This document shows positions 1 to 6,951 of a stretch of 13,123 nt of DNA, one piece after another; the stretch's first letter is position 1; each line of letters opens with the position of its first letter. The notes beneath the pieces were generated by a model. It did no database searches. It was given only the letters and a program-made list of their open reading frames with translations, and had not been told where the DNA came from. Origin of the DNA: UBA2040 sp047637535 (GTDB lineage Bacteria > Bacteroidota > Bacteroidia > Flavobacteriales_D > Crocinitomicaceae); assembly GCA_047637535.1 (NCBI GenBank), contig JBLIKY010000049.1:1-13123 (forward strand), written 5' to 3'. The translations under genes and the position numbers were made by a program.

Positions 1-843
1 ATCCTTGCAATTAGGCAAATCAAAAAAGGAAACGTCAAGAATTTAAAGATTTTCATGATCTTGACTTTTTTGTGCGGACTTTTCTTCGTCTATTTTCAAT
101 TCAAAGGATACGGAGCATTGACAGAACAAGGGGTTCACCCGGTCAACAACCACATCATGGTAACCGACGGTAGATACGGAGATTATTACGAGGTTAAAAT
201 GAACGGTCAATTTATTGAGGTAGATGGTAACACTTACAAAATTGCAGGTAAGGAAATGTCAACAGACCAACAAAACGAATTGGCAGTATTTGCAAAGCAA
301 TTTGTGCAAAACGACGTTAAAAAACCGTTTAAAATTTCTCAGTACGGTAAAAAGTTTATTCTTTATTTAAACAATTCGCCTTTGATGTTATTAAACGGAG
401 AATTGAAAAAGAAAGACGGAGCACCTCTTGAGTATACCGATAGAATGAGATTAAGAGATTTATCGCTACACCTTAAGGACGGACGTGGAGATTTCTTCAT
501 CAAAGGAGAAATGGGTAAAGATTTTAATGTCTATTTTCAAGGACAAACCTTGGAGTATAAAAATCGAGAATTGTATTGGAAAGGAAAAGTTCTATCCAGG
601 TATTTGCAGTTAAAAGCAACAGAAACAGCCGATACGGCAAGTTCATTTTTGTACATTATAACGATTTTGCATTTGTTGCATATCGTGGCGGCTTTAATTT
701 ATTTATTACGAATGACAATCTTCTCATTCTCAGGGAGATTCAGTGAGACCAACCACCTTAGTTTACGATTGGGTGCAATTTTCTGGCATTTTTTAGGTCT
801 ATTGTGGCTCTATTTATTGCTATTTTTACTTTTTATTCATTAA
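1..843 (+). CDS. Cytochrome c oxidase subunit III family protein (first copy), 5'-partial
   Basis: Membrane subunit of a haem-copper terminal oxidase, related to subunit III. The reading frame is open from base 1 and has no stop before the ATG at 55, so the gene very probably begins upstream of the window and that ATG is internal. One membrane helix lies at about 52-108. A long soluble stretch follows (about 115-640), then two C-terminal helices (about 645-710 and 765-840) carrying LHLLHIV and FWHFLGLLWLY, which correspond to the conserved helices of subunit III. The large periplasmic insert between helices is, from memory, usual for Bacteroidota versions. The next gene, 21 bp downstream, is a second subunit III, so this is a tandem pair in the oxidase operon. 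The family call is firm; the division of labour between the two copies is unknown. Confidence 0.85.
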   Translation: MLAIRQIKKGNVKNLKIFMILTFLCGLFFVYFQFKGYGALTEQGVHPVNNHIMVTDGRYGDYYEVKMNGQFIEVDGNTYKIAGKEMSTDQQNELAVFAKQFVQNDVKKPFKISQYGKKFILYLNNSPLMLLNGELKKKDGAPLEYTDRMRLRDLSLHLKDGRGDFFIKGEMGKDFNVYFQGQTLEYKNRELYWKGKVLSRYLQLKATETADTASSFLYIITILHLLHIVAALIYLLRMTIFSFSGRFSETNHLSLRLGAIFWHFLGLLWLYLLLFLLFIH

Positions 844-864
844 ACTTGCAAAAAACATTTTCAA

Positions 865-1890
865 ATGGCAGGACACGCTTCAGATCAGCTTAGCGCATCG
901 ACATTGTGGGGAGGTAAGGTTTCGCCTTTCTCTACCAGTTATGGTAAATTAATGATGTGGTTTTTCCTCGTATCGGATGCATTGACATTCAGCGGACTTT
1001 TGGTAGCTTACGGTTTCACACGTCACAATGCACAAGACGCTTGGCCAATAGGTGAAGAAACTTTTAACTCCCTTCCATTTTTAGGACACGGATATCCACT
1101 TATTTATGTGGCTTTGATGACCTTTATTTTGATTGTTTCGTCGGTAACGATGGTGTTGGCTGTAGAAGCTGGTCATCGTATGGACAAAAAAGGCGTAGTT
1201 AAATGGTTGTTGGCAACGATCGTTGGAGGATTCATTTTCCTTGGTTCCCAAGCATGGGAATGGAGTCACTTCATTCACGGTTCAGAATTCGGAAAGATTG
1301 AATTGAATGACGGTTCGCAAGCTATCGTTAAAGGTCATTTTGGCGAACTGCAAAGCTTCACAGTTGTAACAGCTGGTGAGCACCACAAAGTAGGCGAGAA
1401 GATTGAAGACGATTTGTTGCACCATTACCACGTTGCGATTGAAGAAGGGCTTTTATCAGAGGGTAAAATCACTTTGCACGACGGTTCGGTAGCGACCATT
1501 CAAAAAGAAAAGAACGATCACTTAATGTTGCTTGTTAAGACCAACGGAAAGAAATATAAAATAGGAGACAATATCGAAGGTACAGAAGCCGAGGCAATGT
1601 ACACAGGTGTTATTAATTCAGGTGAAGCAGATCGAGTTACTTACGGAGCAACTCTTGAGAAAAACGAATACGGACCACAACAATACGGCCAGTTCTTTTT
1701 CTTCATTACAGGTTTCCACGGTTTCCACGTATTCTCAGGAGTGATGATCAACATCATTATTTTATTGGGAGTAATGAGAGGTATGTATCACAAAAGAGGA
1801 CATTACGAAATGGTTGAAAAAACTGGATTGTACTGGCACTTTGTCGATTTAGTATGGGTATTTGTATTTACCTTCTTCTATTTAGTTTAA
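865..1890 (+). CDS. ctaE: Cytochrome c oxidase subunit III (second copy)
   Basis: Integral membrane subunit III of a haem-copper oxidase, which stabilises subunit I in the inner membrane. The 341 residues hold helices at about 27-50, 75-100 and 112-130, a soluble insert at about 138-268, then helices at about 272-303 and 320-341. Signatures visible are ITGFHGFHVFSG near residue 280, typical of the HG.HV helix, and YWHFVDLVWVFVF at the C-terminus. Enterobacterial and mitochondrial subunit III have no comparable soluble insert; the insert contains two similar NDGS/HDGS stretches. It starts 21 bp after the preceding subunit III gene and ends 19 bp before subunit IV, so all are probably cotranscribed. 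There is no Shine-Dalgarno sequence before the ATG, as is common in Bacteroidota. The symbol is given by family. Confidence 0.93.
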   Translation: MAGHASDQLSASTLWGGKVSPFSTSYGKLMMWFFLVSDALTFSGLLVAYGFTRHNAQDAWPIGEETFNSLPFLGHGYPLIYVALMTFILIVSSVTMVLAVEAGHRMDKKGVVKWLLATIVGGFIFLGSQAWEWSHFIHGSEFGKIELNDGSQAIVKGHFGELQSFTVVTAGEHHKVGEKIEDDLLHHYHVAIEEGLLSEGKITLHDGSVATIQKEKNDHLMLLVKTNGKKYKIGDNIEGTEAEAMYTGVINSGEADRVTYGATLEKNEYGPQQYGQFFFFITGFHGFHVFSGVMINIIILLGVMRGMYHKRGHYEMVEKTGLYWHFVDLVWVFVFTFFYLV

Positions 1891-1909
1891 TTTTTAAGAA
1901 ATTTTTGTC

Positions 1910-2278
1910 ATGGAAAGAGACGATATCATAGAATATTCTTTAGACACGCATCATAGCGAAGAACACGGTAAATTAGTAAGAAAAACCATTTGGAAGGTTA
2001 CCTTGCTTTTGACCATTATTACTGCTGTTGAGGTTGCCTTAGGTGCCTTTATAAAGCAAAGTATGGACATTTGGCCAGTGATTAAATGGACATTTATTAT
2101 TCTTACTGTAGTTAAAGCAGCATTCATTGTTTTGACTTTCATGCACTTGGGTGAAGAGAGAAAATCATTAAAATATGTGATTCTTGCCCCTTACATTGTC
2201 TTTATTGCCTATTTGATTTATATCGCAATTACAGAATCAAATGCGGTCAACGATGCATTAGTTCTATACGGAGCATAA
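1910..2278 (+). CDS. Cytochrome c oxidase subunit IV (CyoD/COX4-like)
   Basis: Small accessory subunit of a haem-copper oxidase, 122 residues. A charged N-terminal cytoplasmic stretch with several histidines (about 1-24) is followed by three membrane helices at about 27-47, 54-77 and 84-107. The second helix ends in LTFMHLGEERKS, a hallmark of prokaryotic subunit IV, where a conserved His and acidic residues sit at the membrane edge. Family members are usually about 100-125 residues, so it is full length. It lies 19 bp after subunit III and 9 bp before the SCO-like gene, consistent with one transcript. The role is structural or in assembly; it binds no redox cofactor. Confidence 0.9.
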   Translation: MERDDIIEYSLDTHHSEEHGKLVRKTIWKVTLLLTIITAVEVALGAFIKQSMDIWPVIKWTFIILTVVKAAFIVLTFMHLGEERKSLKYVILAPYIVFIAYLIYIAITESNAVNDALVLYGA

Positions 2279-2287
2279 CAAATTACA

Positions 2288-2962
2288 ATGGCTAAAAAAA
2301 CACGTGCCGGTCGAACGAAAGTAGGAATAGCCTTTTTACTTTTATTCGGACCGGCTTTTTTATTGTTGTTCATCTCCACGAGGGGGTGCGAACATAAGTT
2401 TGTCGAACTAGACGACTACGGCAAAATCGTAGACTATCAATTTAAGAATGTCAAGGGCGAAACTAAGTCTTCGGCAGATTACAAGGGAGACGTAGTTTTA
2501 ATTACGACACTTCAAGAAACTTGTCCTGACTCCTGCGCGATAAGTTTGTGGCACCTCAACCAAACGATTTACAAGCACATTTACGACAACAAACGCAAGC
2601 AACTTAAGCAGGTAAGAATTATCTCATTTGTAACGGACGGAGAAGGAAATCCAGTAGAAGATTTGTCGACTGTTGAATTGATGCTCAAAGACAGAGTGCA
2701 AAACTATGACCCAAGCATTTGGATACTAGCCTCTGGAGACGCAAAATCGGTTTATTCTATTAAAAACAAAGATGGAAGTGACCTAATGGAAACTGGAGAT
2801 CAGTATTTCGGTGGTGAAGCTTTTCAAGAATTAATTCTTTTGGCAGACAAATCAAATCATTTAAGAATGGTACTCAACGGTAGCACGGAAGGAATGATTC
2901 GAAGAATGAAACAAAACCTCGCCCTTCTTCAAAAACAATACGACAAAGAAAATGCAAAATAA
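2288..2962 (+). CDS. SCO1/SenC-like membrane protein lacking the copper-binding histidine
   Basis: Thioredoxin-fold protein of the SCO family, anchored by one N-terminal helix (about residues 12-30) with the domain outside the cytoplasm. The CxxxC motif is present as C79-P-D-S-C83. Lining up its C-terminal half with the neighbouring canonical SCO protein pairs GGEAFQELILLADK with GGYAHSPAFTLVDK, so the SCO copper-ligand histidine (H177 in the neighbour) is replaced by F179. It may therefore be a dithiol-disulfide reductase for oxidase copper centres rather than a copper chaperone; this is inference. The 3' end overlaps the start of the second SCO gene by 11 bp, which suggests translational coupling. 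The family call is firm and the exact function is open. Confidence 0.82.
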   Translation: MAKKTRAGRTKVGIAFLLLFGPAFLLLFISTRGCEHKFVELDDYGKIVDYQFKNVKGETKSSADYKGDVVLITTLQETCPDSCAISLWHLNQTIYKHIYDNKRKQLKQVRIISFVTDGEGNPVEDLSTVELMLKDRVQNYDPSIWILASGDAKSVYSIKNKDGSDLMETGDQYFGGEAFQELILLADKSNHLRMVLNGSTEGMIRRMKQNLALLQKQYDKENAK

Positions 2963-3623
2963 TATTCTTCTATCTGTTATTTTTCTTTTTGGCATTCTTG
3001 CCCTTTCTTCTTGCGATGCTCAGCCCAAAAGAGCCTTGCCTTACATCGGGAATTTCGATTTAGAATACAGCACGGTTGACGGTGAAGAAATTGTAGATAC
3101 GATTTATCCTAAAATGACTGAGTTTAGTTACCTCAACGAGGATAGCGTCATGATTTCTTCAGAAGACATGAAAGGAAAAATATGGGTCTCTGATTTCTTT
3201 TTTACTACTTGTCCGACCATTTGCCCGACAATGACTTCGCAAATGAAGCGATTGAATAAAAAAACAGAAGATCTAGCTTCCCAAATTCAATTTATGTCCT
3301 TTTCGATAAATCCAACGAGGGATACTCCACGTAAATTAAAAGAGTACAAAAAACGACACGGAATAAGCGTTTCCAATTGGCATTTCTTTACTGGCGATGA
3401 AAAAAAGACCCACAAGTTAGGGATAGAGCATTTTCAAATATTCGCCGGTCAAGATGATTTGTCCGCTGGAGGTTATGCCCATTCGCCCGCGTTTACCCTT
3501 GTGGATAAAGAAGGTTTTATCCGTGGAGTTTATATAGGTACGGATACAAAAGATGTAGATAGAATGGCGGATGACATTCGCAAATTATTAAAAATTGAAT
3601 ATGGCTATACTGGATCCAAATAG
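2952..3623 (+). CDS. SCO family copper chaperone lipoprotein (SCO1/SenC)
   Basis: Predicted copper metallochaperone that delivers copper to, or reduces, the CuA site of cytochrome c oxidase. The 223 residues begin with a lipoprotein signal peptide ending LALSSC, with C21 as the lipidated cysteine, so the protein is anchored on the periplasmic side of a membrane. The thioredoxin-like domain carries C87-P-T-I-C91 and the distal histidine H177 in AHSPAF, the three standard SCO copper ligands. The motif INPTRDTP near residue 120 is also typical. It overlaps the preceding SCO-like gene by 11 bp and the following DUF420 gene by 23 bp. Length and motifs fit a complete canonical member. Confidence 0.93.
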   Translation: MQNNILLSVIFLFGILALSSCDAQPKRALPYIGNFDLEYSTVDGEEIVDTIYPKMTEFSYLNEDSVMISSEDMKGKIWVSDFFFTTCPTICPTMTSQMKRLNKKTEDLASQIQFMSFSINPTRDTPRKLKEYKKRHGISVSNWHFFTGDEKKTHKLGIEHFQIFAGQDDLSAGGYAHSPAFTLVDKEGFIRGVYIGTDTKDVDRMADDIRKLLKIEYGYTGSK

Positions 3624-4122
3624 TAAGAAAACGCTCAACGCAATTAAGATTTTATCCATTGTCATTCCTTTGGCAGTGGCAGCCCTTTTTAAAGTAAGAA
3701 TTCCAGGCTTGGACTTTTCTTTCTTACCGCCGATTTACGCGACGATGAACGGAATCACAGCTATTTTCCTATTAATCGCAATTTGGGCCATTAAAAACAA
3801 GAAAAGAGACCTTCACAGACGTTTCATAAGACTAGCGATGCTTTGTTCGATACTCTTTTTACTGATGTACGTTGCCTACCATGTGTCCAGCGACCCAACT
3901 CCATACGGCGGGGACTACCAAGCCACATATTACACCTTATTAATTTCCCACATCATCCTGAGTGTTGTCGTGATTCCGTTGGTTTGTTATTCTTACCTCT
4001 TCGCGTGGCAAGGTAACTTCGAAAAACATAAAAAATGGACTCGCTTCTCATTTCCAATCTGGTTGTATGTTGCCGTCACAGGGGTTGTTGTTTATTTGAT
4101 GATTTCGCCTTATTACGTATAG
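3601..4122 (+). CDS. DUF420 family membrane protein (CtaM-like oxidase assembly factor)
   Basis: Integral membrane protein of the DUF420 family. In Bacillus and Staphylococcus the member CtaM is required for maturation of haem-copper oxidases, so an assembly role is likely here. From the ATG at 3601 there are 173 residues with about five helices: 14-30, 46-65, 77-95, 111-135 and 151-170. Histidines H72 (DLHRRF), H94 (AYHVSS), H117 (LISHII) and H143 (KHKKW) lie at helix ends and are candidates for metal or haem contact. The ATG at 3601 is preferred over an in-frame TTG at 3595. It overlaps the SCO gene by 23 bp and is the last gene of the oxidase operon; no clear hairpin terminator follows. 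Confidence 0.88.
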   Translation: MAILDPNSKKTLNAIKILSIVIPLAVAALFKVRIPGLDFSFLPPIYATMNGITAIFLLIAIWAIKNKKRDLHRRFIRLAMLCSILFLLMYVAYHVSSDPTPYGGDYQATYYTLLISHIILSVVVIPLVCYSYLFAWQGNFEKHKKWTRFSFPIWLYVAVTGVVVYLMISPYYV

Positions 4123-4334
4123 GGGATTAAACACAATATAGGTCAGTCCAAAATTCAAATTTATGGGCGTTAAAATCTATTAAGTCATTGTACTAAAATA
4201 ATTTGCGTTTTTACTTCTGGATTGATGAAGTAGAATTAAATTGTTTTAAAAACAGACATTTTATAAATTTATCGGTTAGATTATTGTTTAATATACTAAG
4301 GGAGTATTAGGAAAGTTCCTCGTATCGACTTGTT
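4123..4334. other. Intergenic junction between the oxidase operon and the cassette region
   Basis: No convincing gene is visible in these 212 bases. They are strongly A+T-rich. The segment 4239-4299 is one copy of a diverged repeat that recurs at 9710-9769, and 4332-4341 is the first recombination-site-like core (GTTGTGCAAT). No stem followed by a T-run was found after the DUF420 stop codon, so how the oxidase transcript ends is not visible. Confidence 0.6.
4239..4299. repeat. Copy A of a ~60-bp direct repeat bracketing the accessory region
   Basis: This segment aligns, with one gap, to 9710-9769 in the same orientation; by hand count roughly three quarters of positions agree. Shared landmarks in order are AATTGTTTTAAAA, a TTTTA stretch, TTATCG, GTTAGATTA versus TTTAGATTA, and TATACTAA at the right end. 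Each copy ends a few tens of bases before a coding start (36 bp before the GTG at 4335, 24 bp before the ATG at 9793). It could be an island-flanking direct repeat, a conserved promoter or leader block, or a remnant recombination site. Part of the likeness may come from low-complexity A+T content. Confidence 0.55.
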
Positions 4335-4931
4335 GTGCAATATTTAAAAAAAACGACCTTGAGACATATAATTTACATAGCATTTATCGGACTATTTTTC
4401 TCCTGTTCAACCGACAGTCAGAGAGAGAATTCAAACAAAGAAACTCTGAGCGAATCTGACAATGGCGGTTCGACTTCACAAACGGTCGAACTTTCCGACG
4501 CAACTGAACTTGAAGATAAATCAGATGAAATAAAACTAACAAAGACCTCGGACAGTAGTTATTGCCTCATTAAAGAGGTATTCAACCAAAATAATGGTAC
4601 ATATCTAAAAGTTGATTTTATCCAGTTTTACACGTTTGAGCAGGCTATTGAAGAAGCCAAAAAACGTTTAGACGCTGAGTACGACATTGAAGAAAATGGT
4701 GATACGACATACTTTGTTTACAACGACTACTACATAGCCAACGACAACCCAAAACTAAGAACCTTCAGACTAACCGACTTGACAAAGATTGAATTTCTTG
4801 AAGTACTTGGCGACACCGCGACAAATTTTAAAAATGCGAAAAAAGCGATGAAACGAGTTGAATTCTCTCCGTTTATAATTGTTTCAGAAGTCGGAAAAAT
4901 AACCCGACTAAAGGAAATTTATACACCTTAA
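4335..4931 (+). CDS. Putative lipoprotein of unknown function (cassette gene 1)
   Basis: Predicted lipoprotein of 198 residues. A basic N-terminus and hydrophobic stretch end in FFSC, with C24 as the likely lipidated cysteine. Next comes a Ser/Thr/Glu-rich linker (about 25-72), then a compact domain (about 76-198) containing VDFIQFYTFEQAIEEA, DYYIAND and a C-terminal TRLKEIYTP. From memory this pattern resembles a domain seen in unannotated secreted proteins of several phyla; I cannot name it. The only plausible start is GTG at 4335: an in-frame stop lies at 4308 with no ATG after it. This GTG lies inside the core site GTTGTGCAAT, so the first residues come from the recombination site. The inverted copy of that core at 4946-4955 follows the stop codon, so the gene fills one cassette. 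Confidence 0.65.
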   Translation: MQYLKKTTLRHIIYIAFIGLFFSCSTDSQRENSNKETLSESDNGGSTSQTVELSDATELEDKSDEIKLTKTSDSSYCLIKEVFNQNNGTYLKVDFIQFYTFEQAIEEAKKRLDAEYDIEENGDTTYFVYNDYYIANDNPKLRTFRLTDLTKIEFLEVLGDTATNFKNAKKAMKRVEFSPFIIVSEVGKITRLKEIYTP

Positions 4932-4945
4932 AATAATGAATACAC

Positions 4946-4979
4946 ATTGCACAACACTCGCTAAAAACCGTTAGAGGCA
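4946..4979 (+). other. attC-like site 1 (short, atypical), end of cassette 1
   Basis: The R''-like element ATTGCACAAC (4946-4955) is the exact reverse complement of GTTGTGCAAT at 4332-4341 at the left end of the same cassette. Fourteen bases later comes the R'-like element GTTAGAGGCA (4970-4979). No L''/L' palindrome separates them, unlike normal attC sites of about 55-140 bp. Only a small stem from TTGC/GCAA and AAC/GTT could form. It may be a collapsed or internally deleted attC, or a minimal variant. Confidence 0.5.
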
Positions 4980-4993
4980 ATTAATTAGCTAAC

Positions 4994-5022
4994 TTGTAAG
5001 TGTTACCAAAAATGGGTAACTT
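4994..5022 (+). promoter_or_regulatory. Probable operator/promoter of the parDE operon
   Basis: A 6-bp inverted repeat, GTTACC (5002-5007) and GGTAAC (5015-5020), lies 21 bp before the parD start codon. It falls between weak -35-like TTGTAA (4994-4999) and -10-like TAACTT (5017-5022) hexamers spaced 17 bp apart. ParD-type ribbon-helix-helix antitoxins normally bind such repeats to repress their own operon. The repeat is visible; the promoter hexamers are poor matches and speculative. Confidence 0.45.
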
Positions 5023-5041
5023 TATCTCATAAGGATGAATT

Positions 5042-5284
5042 ATGGGAAAAAACACTTCAATATCGTTAGGAAGTCATTTCGAAAACTTTGTGAATCATGA
5101 AATCAAATCAGGACGATATAGTTCTGTTAGTGAGGTCATTAGAACTGCATTACGATTAATGGAAAATGAAGAAAGAAAACTTGAGGATCTTCGAAACGCC
5201 TTGATAAAGGGTGAGAATAGCGATATGATTGATGATTTCAACCCTAACTCATTCCTGGATGAACTTCATAGTGGTACTATATGA
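5042..5284 (+). CDS. parD: ParD-like type II antitoxin (ribbon-helix-helix)
   Basis: Antitoxin of a type II toxin-antitoxin pair, 80 residues. The N-terminal half is a ribbon-helix-helix DNA-binding domain: strand TSISLGSHF (about 5-13), then the helix pair around GRYSSVSEVIRTALRLMENEE (about 24-44). The C-terminal half (about 45-80) is acidic and would wrap the toxin. A clear Shine-Dalgarno sequence AAGGA lies 6 bases before the ATG; most neighbouring genes lack one, which fits acquisition from elsewhere. The stop overlaps the toxin start in an ATGA junction. An inverted repeat upstream at 5002-5020 is a likely autoregulatory operator. The gene sits in cassette 2. Confidence 0.9.
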   Translation: MGKNTSISLGSHFENFVNHEIKSGRYSSVSEVIRTALRLMENEERKLEDLRNALIKGENSDMIDDFNPNSFLDELHSGTI

Positions 5285-5583
5285 GTCCAGCGAAATACAG
5301 AATAAGTTCCGAAGCAATTCAGGACTTAAGGAATATTTGGAAATACACGAACAAGAAGTGGTCAAAAGAACAAGCTGATAGATATTTCAAGCTCGTAATG
5401 TCTGAAATAGAATTCGTAACTACGAATTTCCACACTGGAAAATCTGCGGAGCACATTAGAGAAGGTTATAGATCGACCATTGCTAAGTCTCATTTGATTT
5501 TCTATAAAATGGGGAAGGACAGCCGAATTGACATCATACGTATTCTTCACCAAAAAGGCGACGTCGAAAACAAACTGAAATAA
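5281..5583 (+). CDS. parE: ParE-like toxin (RelE/ParE superfamily)
   Basis: Toxin of the type II pair, 100 residues. ParE members typically poison DNA gyrase, and related RelE members cleave mRNA at the ribosome; this sequence fits ParE better. Visible family features are the opening YRISSEAIQDLRNIWKYT with a Q-A-D-RY helix, the central GYRSTIAKSHLIFYK, and the closing IIRILHQKGDVENKL. Its start overlaps the antitoxin stop by 4 bp, so the pair is translationally coupled. The stop at 5581-5583 directly abuts the R'' element of attC-like site 2, as expected for a compact gene cassette. Such pairs are common in sedentary integrons, where they are thought to stabilise the array. Confidence 0.9.
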   Translation: MSPAKYRISSEAIQDLRNIWKYTNKKWSKEQADRYFKLVMSEIEFVTTNFHTGKSAEHIREGYRSTIAKSHLIFYKMGKDSRIDIIRILHQKGDVENKLK

Positions 5584-5656
5584 TGCCTATGACAAACGCT
5601 AAATTCCAGTGCTACCCTGCGGGATAGCACCGATAATTTAGCGAAGCCGTTATGTA
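5584..5656 (+). other. attC-like site 2, end of the parDE cassette
   Basis: A 73-bp imperfect palindrome with attC architecture. The R''-like element is TGCCTATGAC (5584-5593), 8/10 to the complement of GTTAGAGGCA at the left end of this cassette. The L''/L' pair is CGCTAAATT (5597-5605) and AATTTAGCG (5635-5643), a perfect 9 bp. An inner stem of GTGCTA/TAGCAC plus CCC/GGG closes on a TGC loop, with a bulged A at 5624 and unpaired CCA/CGAT. The R' element is GTTATGTA (5649-5656). It starts right after the parE stop codon. It could instead act partly as a terminator, but there is no T-run. Confidence 0.75.
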
Positions 5657-5815
5657 ATAAATTGATCCGTCTGCAAATGCGAATTTATGCTTCATTGTAA
5701 ATACTGCTTTTTTGTGGCTCAGTCCTTCCGAGAGTCTATCATTTTACCAAAATTTATTTCCTTCCCCGAAACTTTCTGGCCTAGTATTTGCTAAAAGCAA
5801 GTCAAATAACACCCA

Positions 5816-6694
5816 ATGAATCCTTACTTATTACTTGCTATCCTTCTTTCCTTGTCCACTTTCGCCAAGGCAGATTACTACCTCTGCCTCAGTCAAGAGG
5901 ACGTGAAACGTGCCCTTAATATCTTAAAACTTGAAAAGGAAGTCATTCATTTCACGGACGATTGCGAAGAATTGAATGAAGAAAACATAATGAAGCAGCG
6001 TATCGATTCCATTGAAATCATTTTCGCCTACGATTGCAGGCAAATCGTAGTTTATGGTGAGGAATTGACCGGAGAGGACAAAGGTAGTCTCACCATGACT
6101 TATTTGGATTTGGCCTACACATGGGTGAAGCGCAAAGGCATGGCGGTGAATCTGGCGGATCTCCTGCTGAAACCATTGGATTACGTCTGTTACACCCCCT
6201 TTGATTGGAATACCTATTCAAGAGATGAAGCTGAAAAAGGCGAGGTGGCTTCTACGGAGTTCATGCGAACGACCATACCTGAAAAACCCTTTACAGAAGA
6301 ACAATCAAGAATGATTGACTTCCAAATTCAATGGATTAAAAAGGACATGGAACGTAAACTCTTCTACGAATTCACGAAAAAGGAAAACTTGGCCGATAGC
6401 GTGTCTGTTTATATGGATTCTGCCTACTTCCTCATCATTCACCAATTCAACAAAGAAGCAGAATTCAGCAAAAAATATACAGTGGACCTTCTCAAGTTGA
6501 GAAGTGCTGAAAGTTACGGTATAGGATCTCTTCGAAAATTGGAATTTGAGGGGATGATCCAAGTTCAGTCGTACGAAAAAAGTAAAGTAATCCAAGACTC
6601 AGTCAAGGAGTGGGCCTCTGTCCGCATTCATGCCTACGCTAACATTCACTTAGGCGAAATGATTTTGGAATTGGCGGATGCCCTAAGGTTGTAA
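5816..6694 (+). CDS. Secreted protein of unknown function (cassette gene 3)
   Basis: A 292-residue protein with a clear N-terminal signal peptide (hydrophobic core about 4-16, likely cleavage after TFAKA, residue 19), so probably periplasmic or secreted. I do not recognise a family. The mature part is rich in charged residues and looks mostly helical. It has cysteines at about 24, 50, 74 and 125 that could form disulfides, and no further membrane helix. The region from about 165 to the end contains repeated amphipathic helix patterns. It lies inside the cassette 5650-7040, between two attC-like sites, and has no same-strand partner. The ATG at 5816 is the natural start because the signal peptide begins there. 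About 255 bp between its stop and the next site are non-coding. Confidence 0.7.
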   Translation: MNPYLLLAILLSLSTFAKADYYLCLSQEDVKRALNILKLEKEVIHFTDDCEELNEENIMKQRIDSIEIIFAYDCRQIVVYGEELTGEDKGSLTMTYLDLAYTWVKRKGMAVNLADLLLKPLDYVCYTPFDWNTYSRDEAEKGEVASTEFMRTTIPEKPFTEEQSRMIDFQIQWIKKDMERKLFYEFTKKENLADSVSVYMDSAYFLIIHQFNKEAEFSKKYTVDLLKLRSAESYGIGSLRKLEFEGMIQVQSYEKSKVIQDSVKEWASVRIHAYANIHLGEMILELADALRL

Positions 6695-6699
6695 AACCA

Positions 6700-6733
6700 C
6701 GAATTTAATGTAGACCATTGGAAATTAAATTCG
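6700..6733. repeat. Perfect 10-bp inverted repeat after the orphan secreted gene
   Basis: CGAATTTAAT pairs fully with ATTAAATTCG across 14 bases, beginning six bases after the stop codon of the 292-residue gene. It may act as a transcript-stabilising or terminating hairpin, although it is A+T-rich and has no U-tract. GTAAAAC (6691-6697) on its left and GTTTGCC further right loosely resemble attC outer elements, so a degraded attC is an alternative. Confidence 0.5.
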
Positions 6734-6951
6734 CTGTATTGTTTGCCAAATAAACTTTTCGAGTTGAACGTCATACATGTTCTATGTTTGACAATATATT
6801 GTTTTGGTTTCCAGATCTTACCATTTTTCATCTAATCTATAATGATTATTCTTAAAGATAGAATCTCTATAATCTACTTTTTCATAGTTTACATACTTGT
6901 GGAATTGATTTATTTTTGATAATTTCATTTTAATCTATTTAAAATAACTGG

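Noticed and set aside
55..843. Treating the ATG at 55 as the true start of the first oxidase gene
   Set aside because: The frame is open from base 1 through 54 and the upstream codons read naturally into the helix, so the gene is 5'-truncated by the window.
3595..3600. TTG at 3595 as the start of the DUF420 gene
   Set aside because: An ATG two codons later at 3601 is the stronger start and gives a normal-length protein.
6305..6595. Minus-strand reading frame of 96 codons, plus other short frames inside called genes (1081-1278, 1951-2142, 5362-5553, 8225-8467, 11194-11442, 11921-12118, 12256-12468)
   Set aside because: They are antisense or out-of-frame shadows of well-supported genes, with no family signatures.
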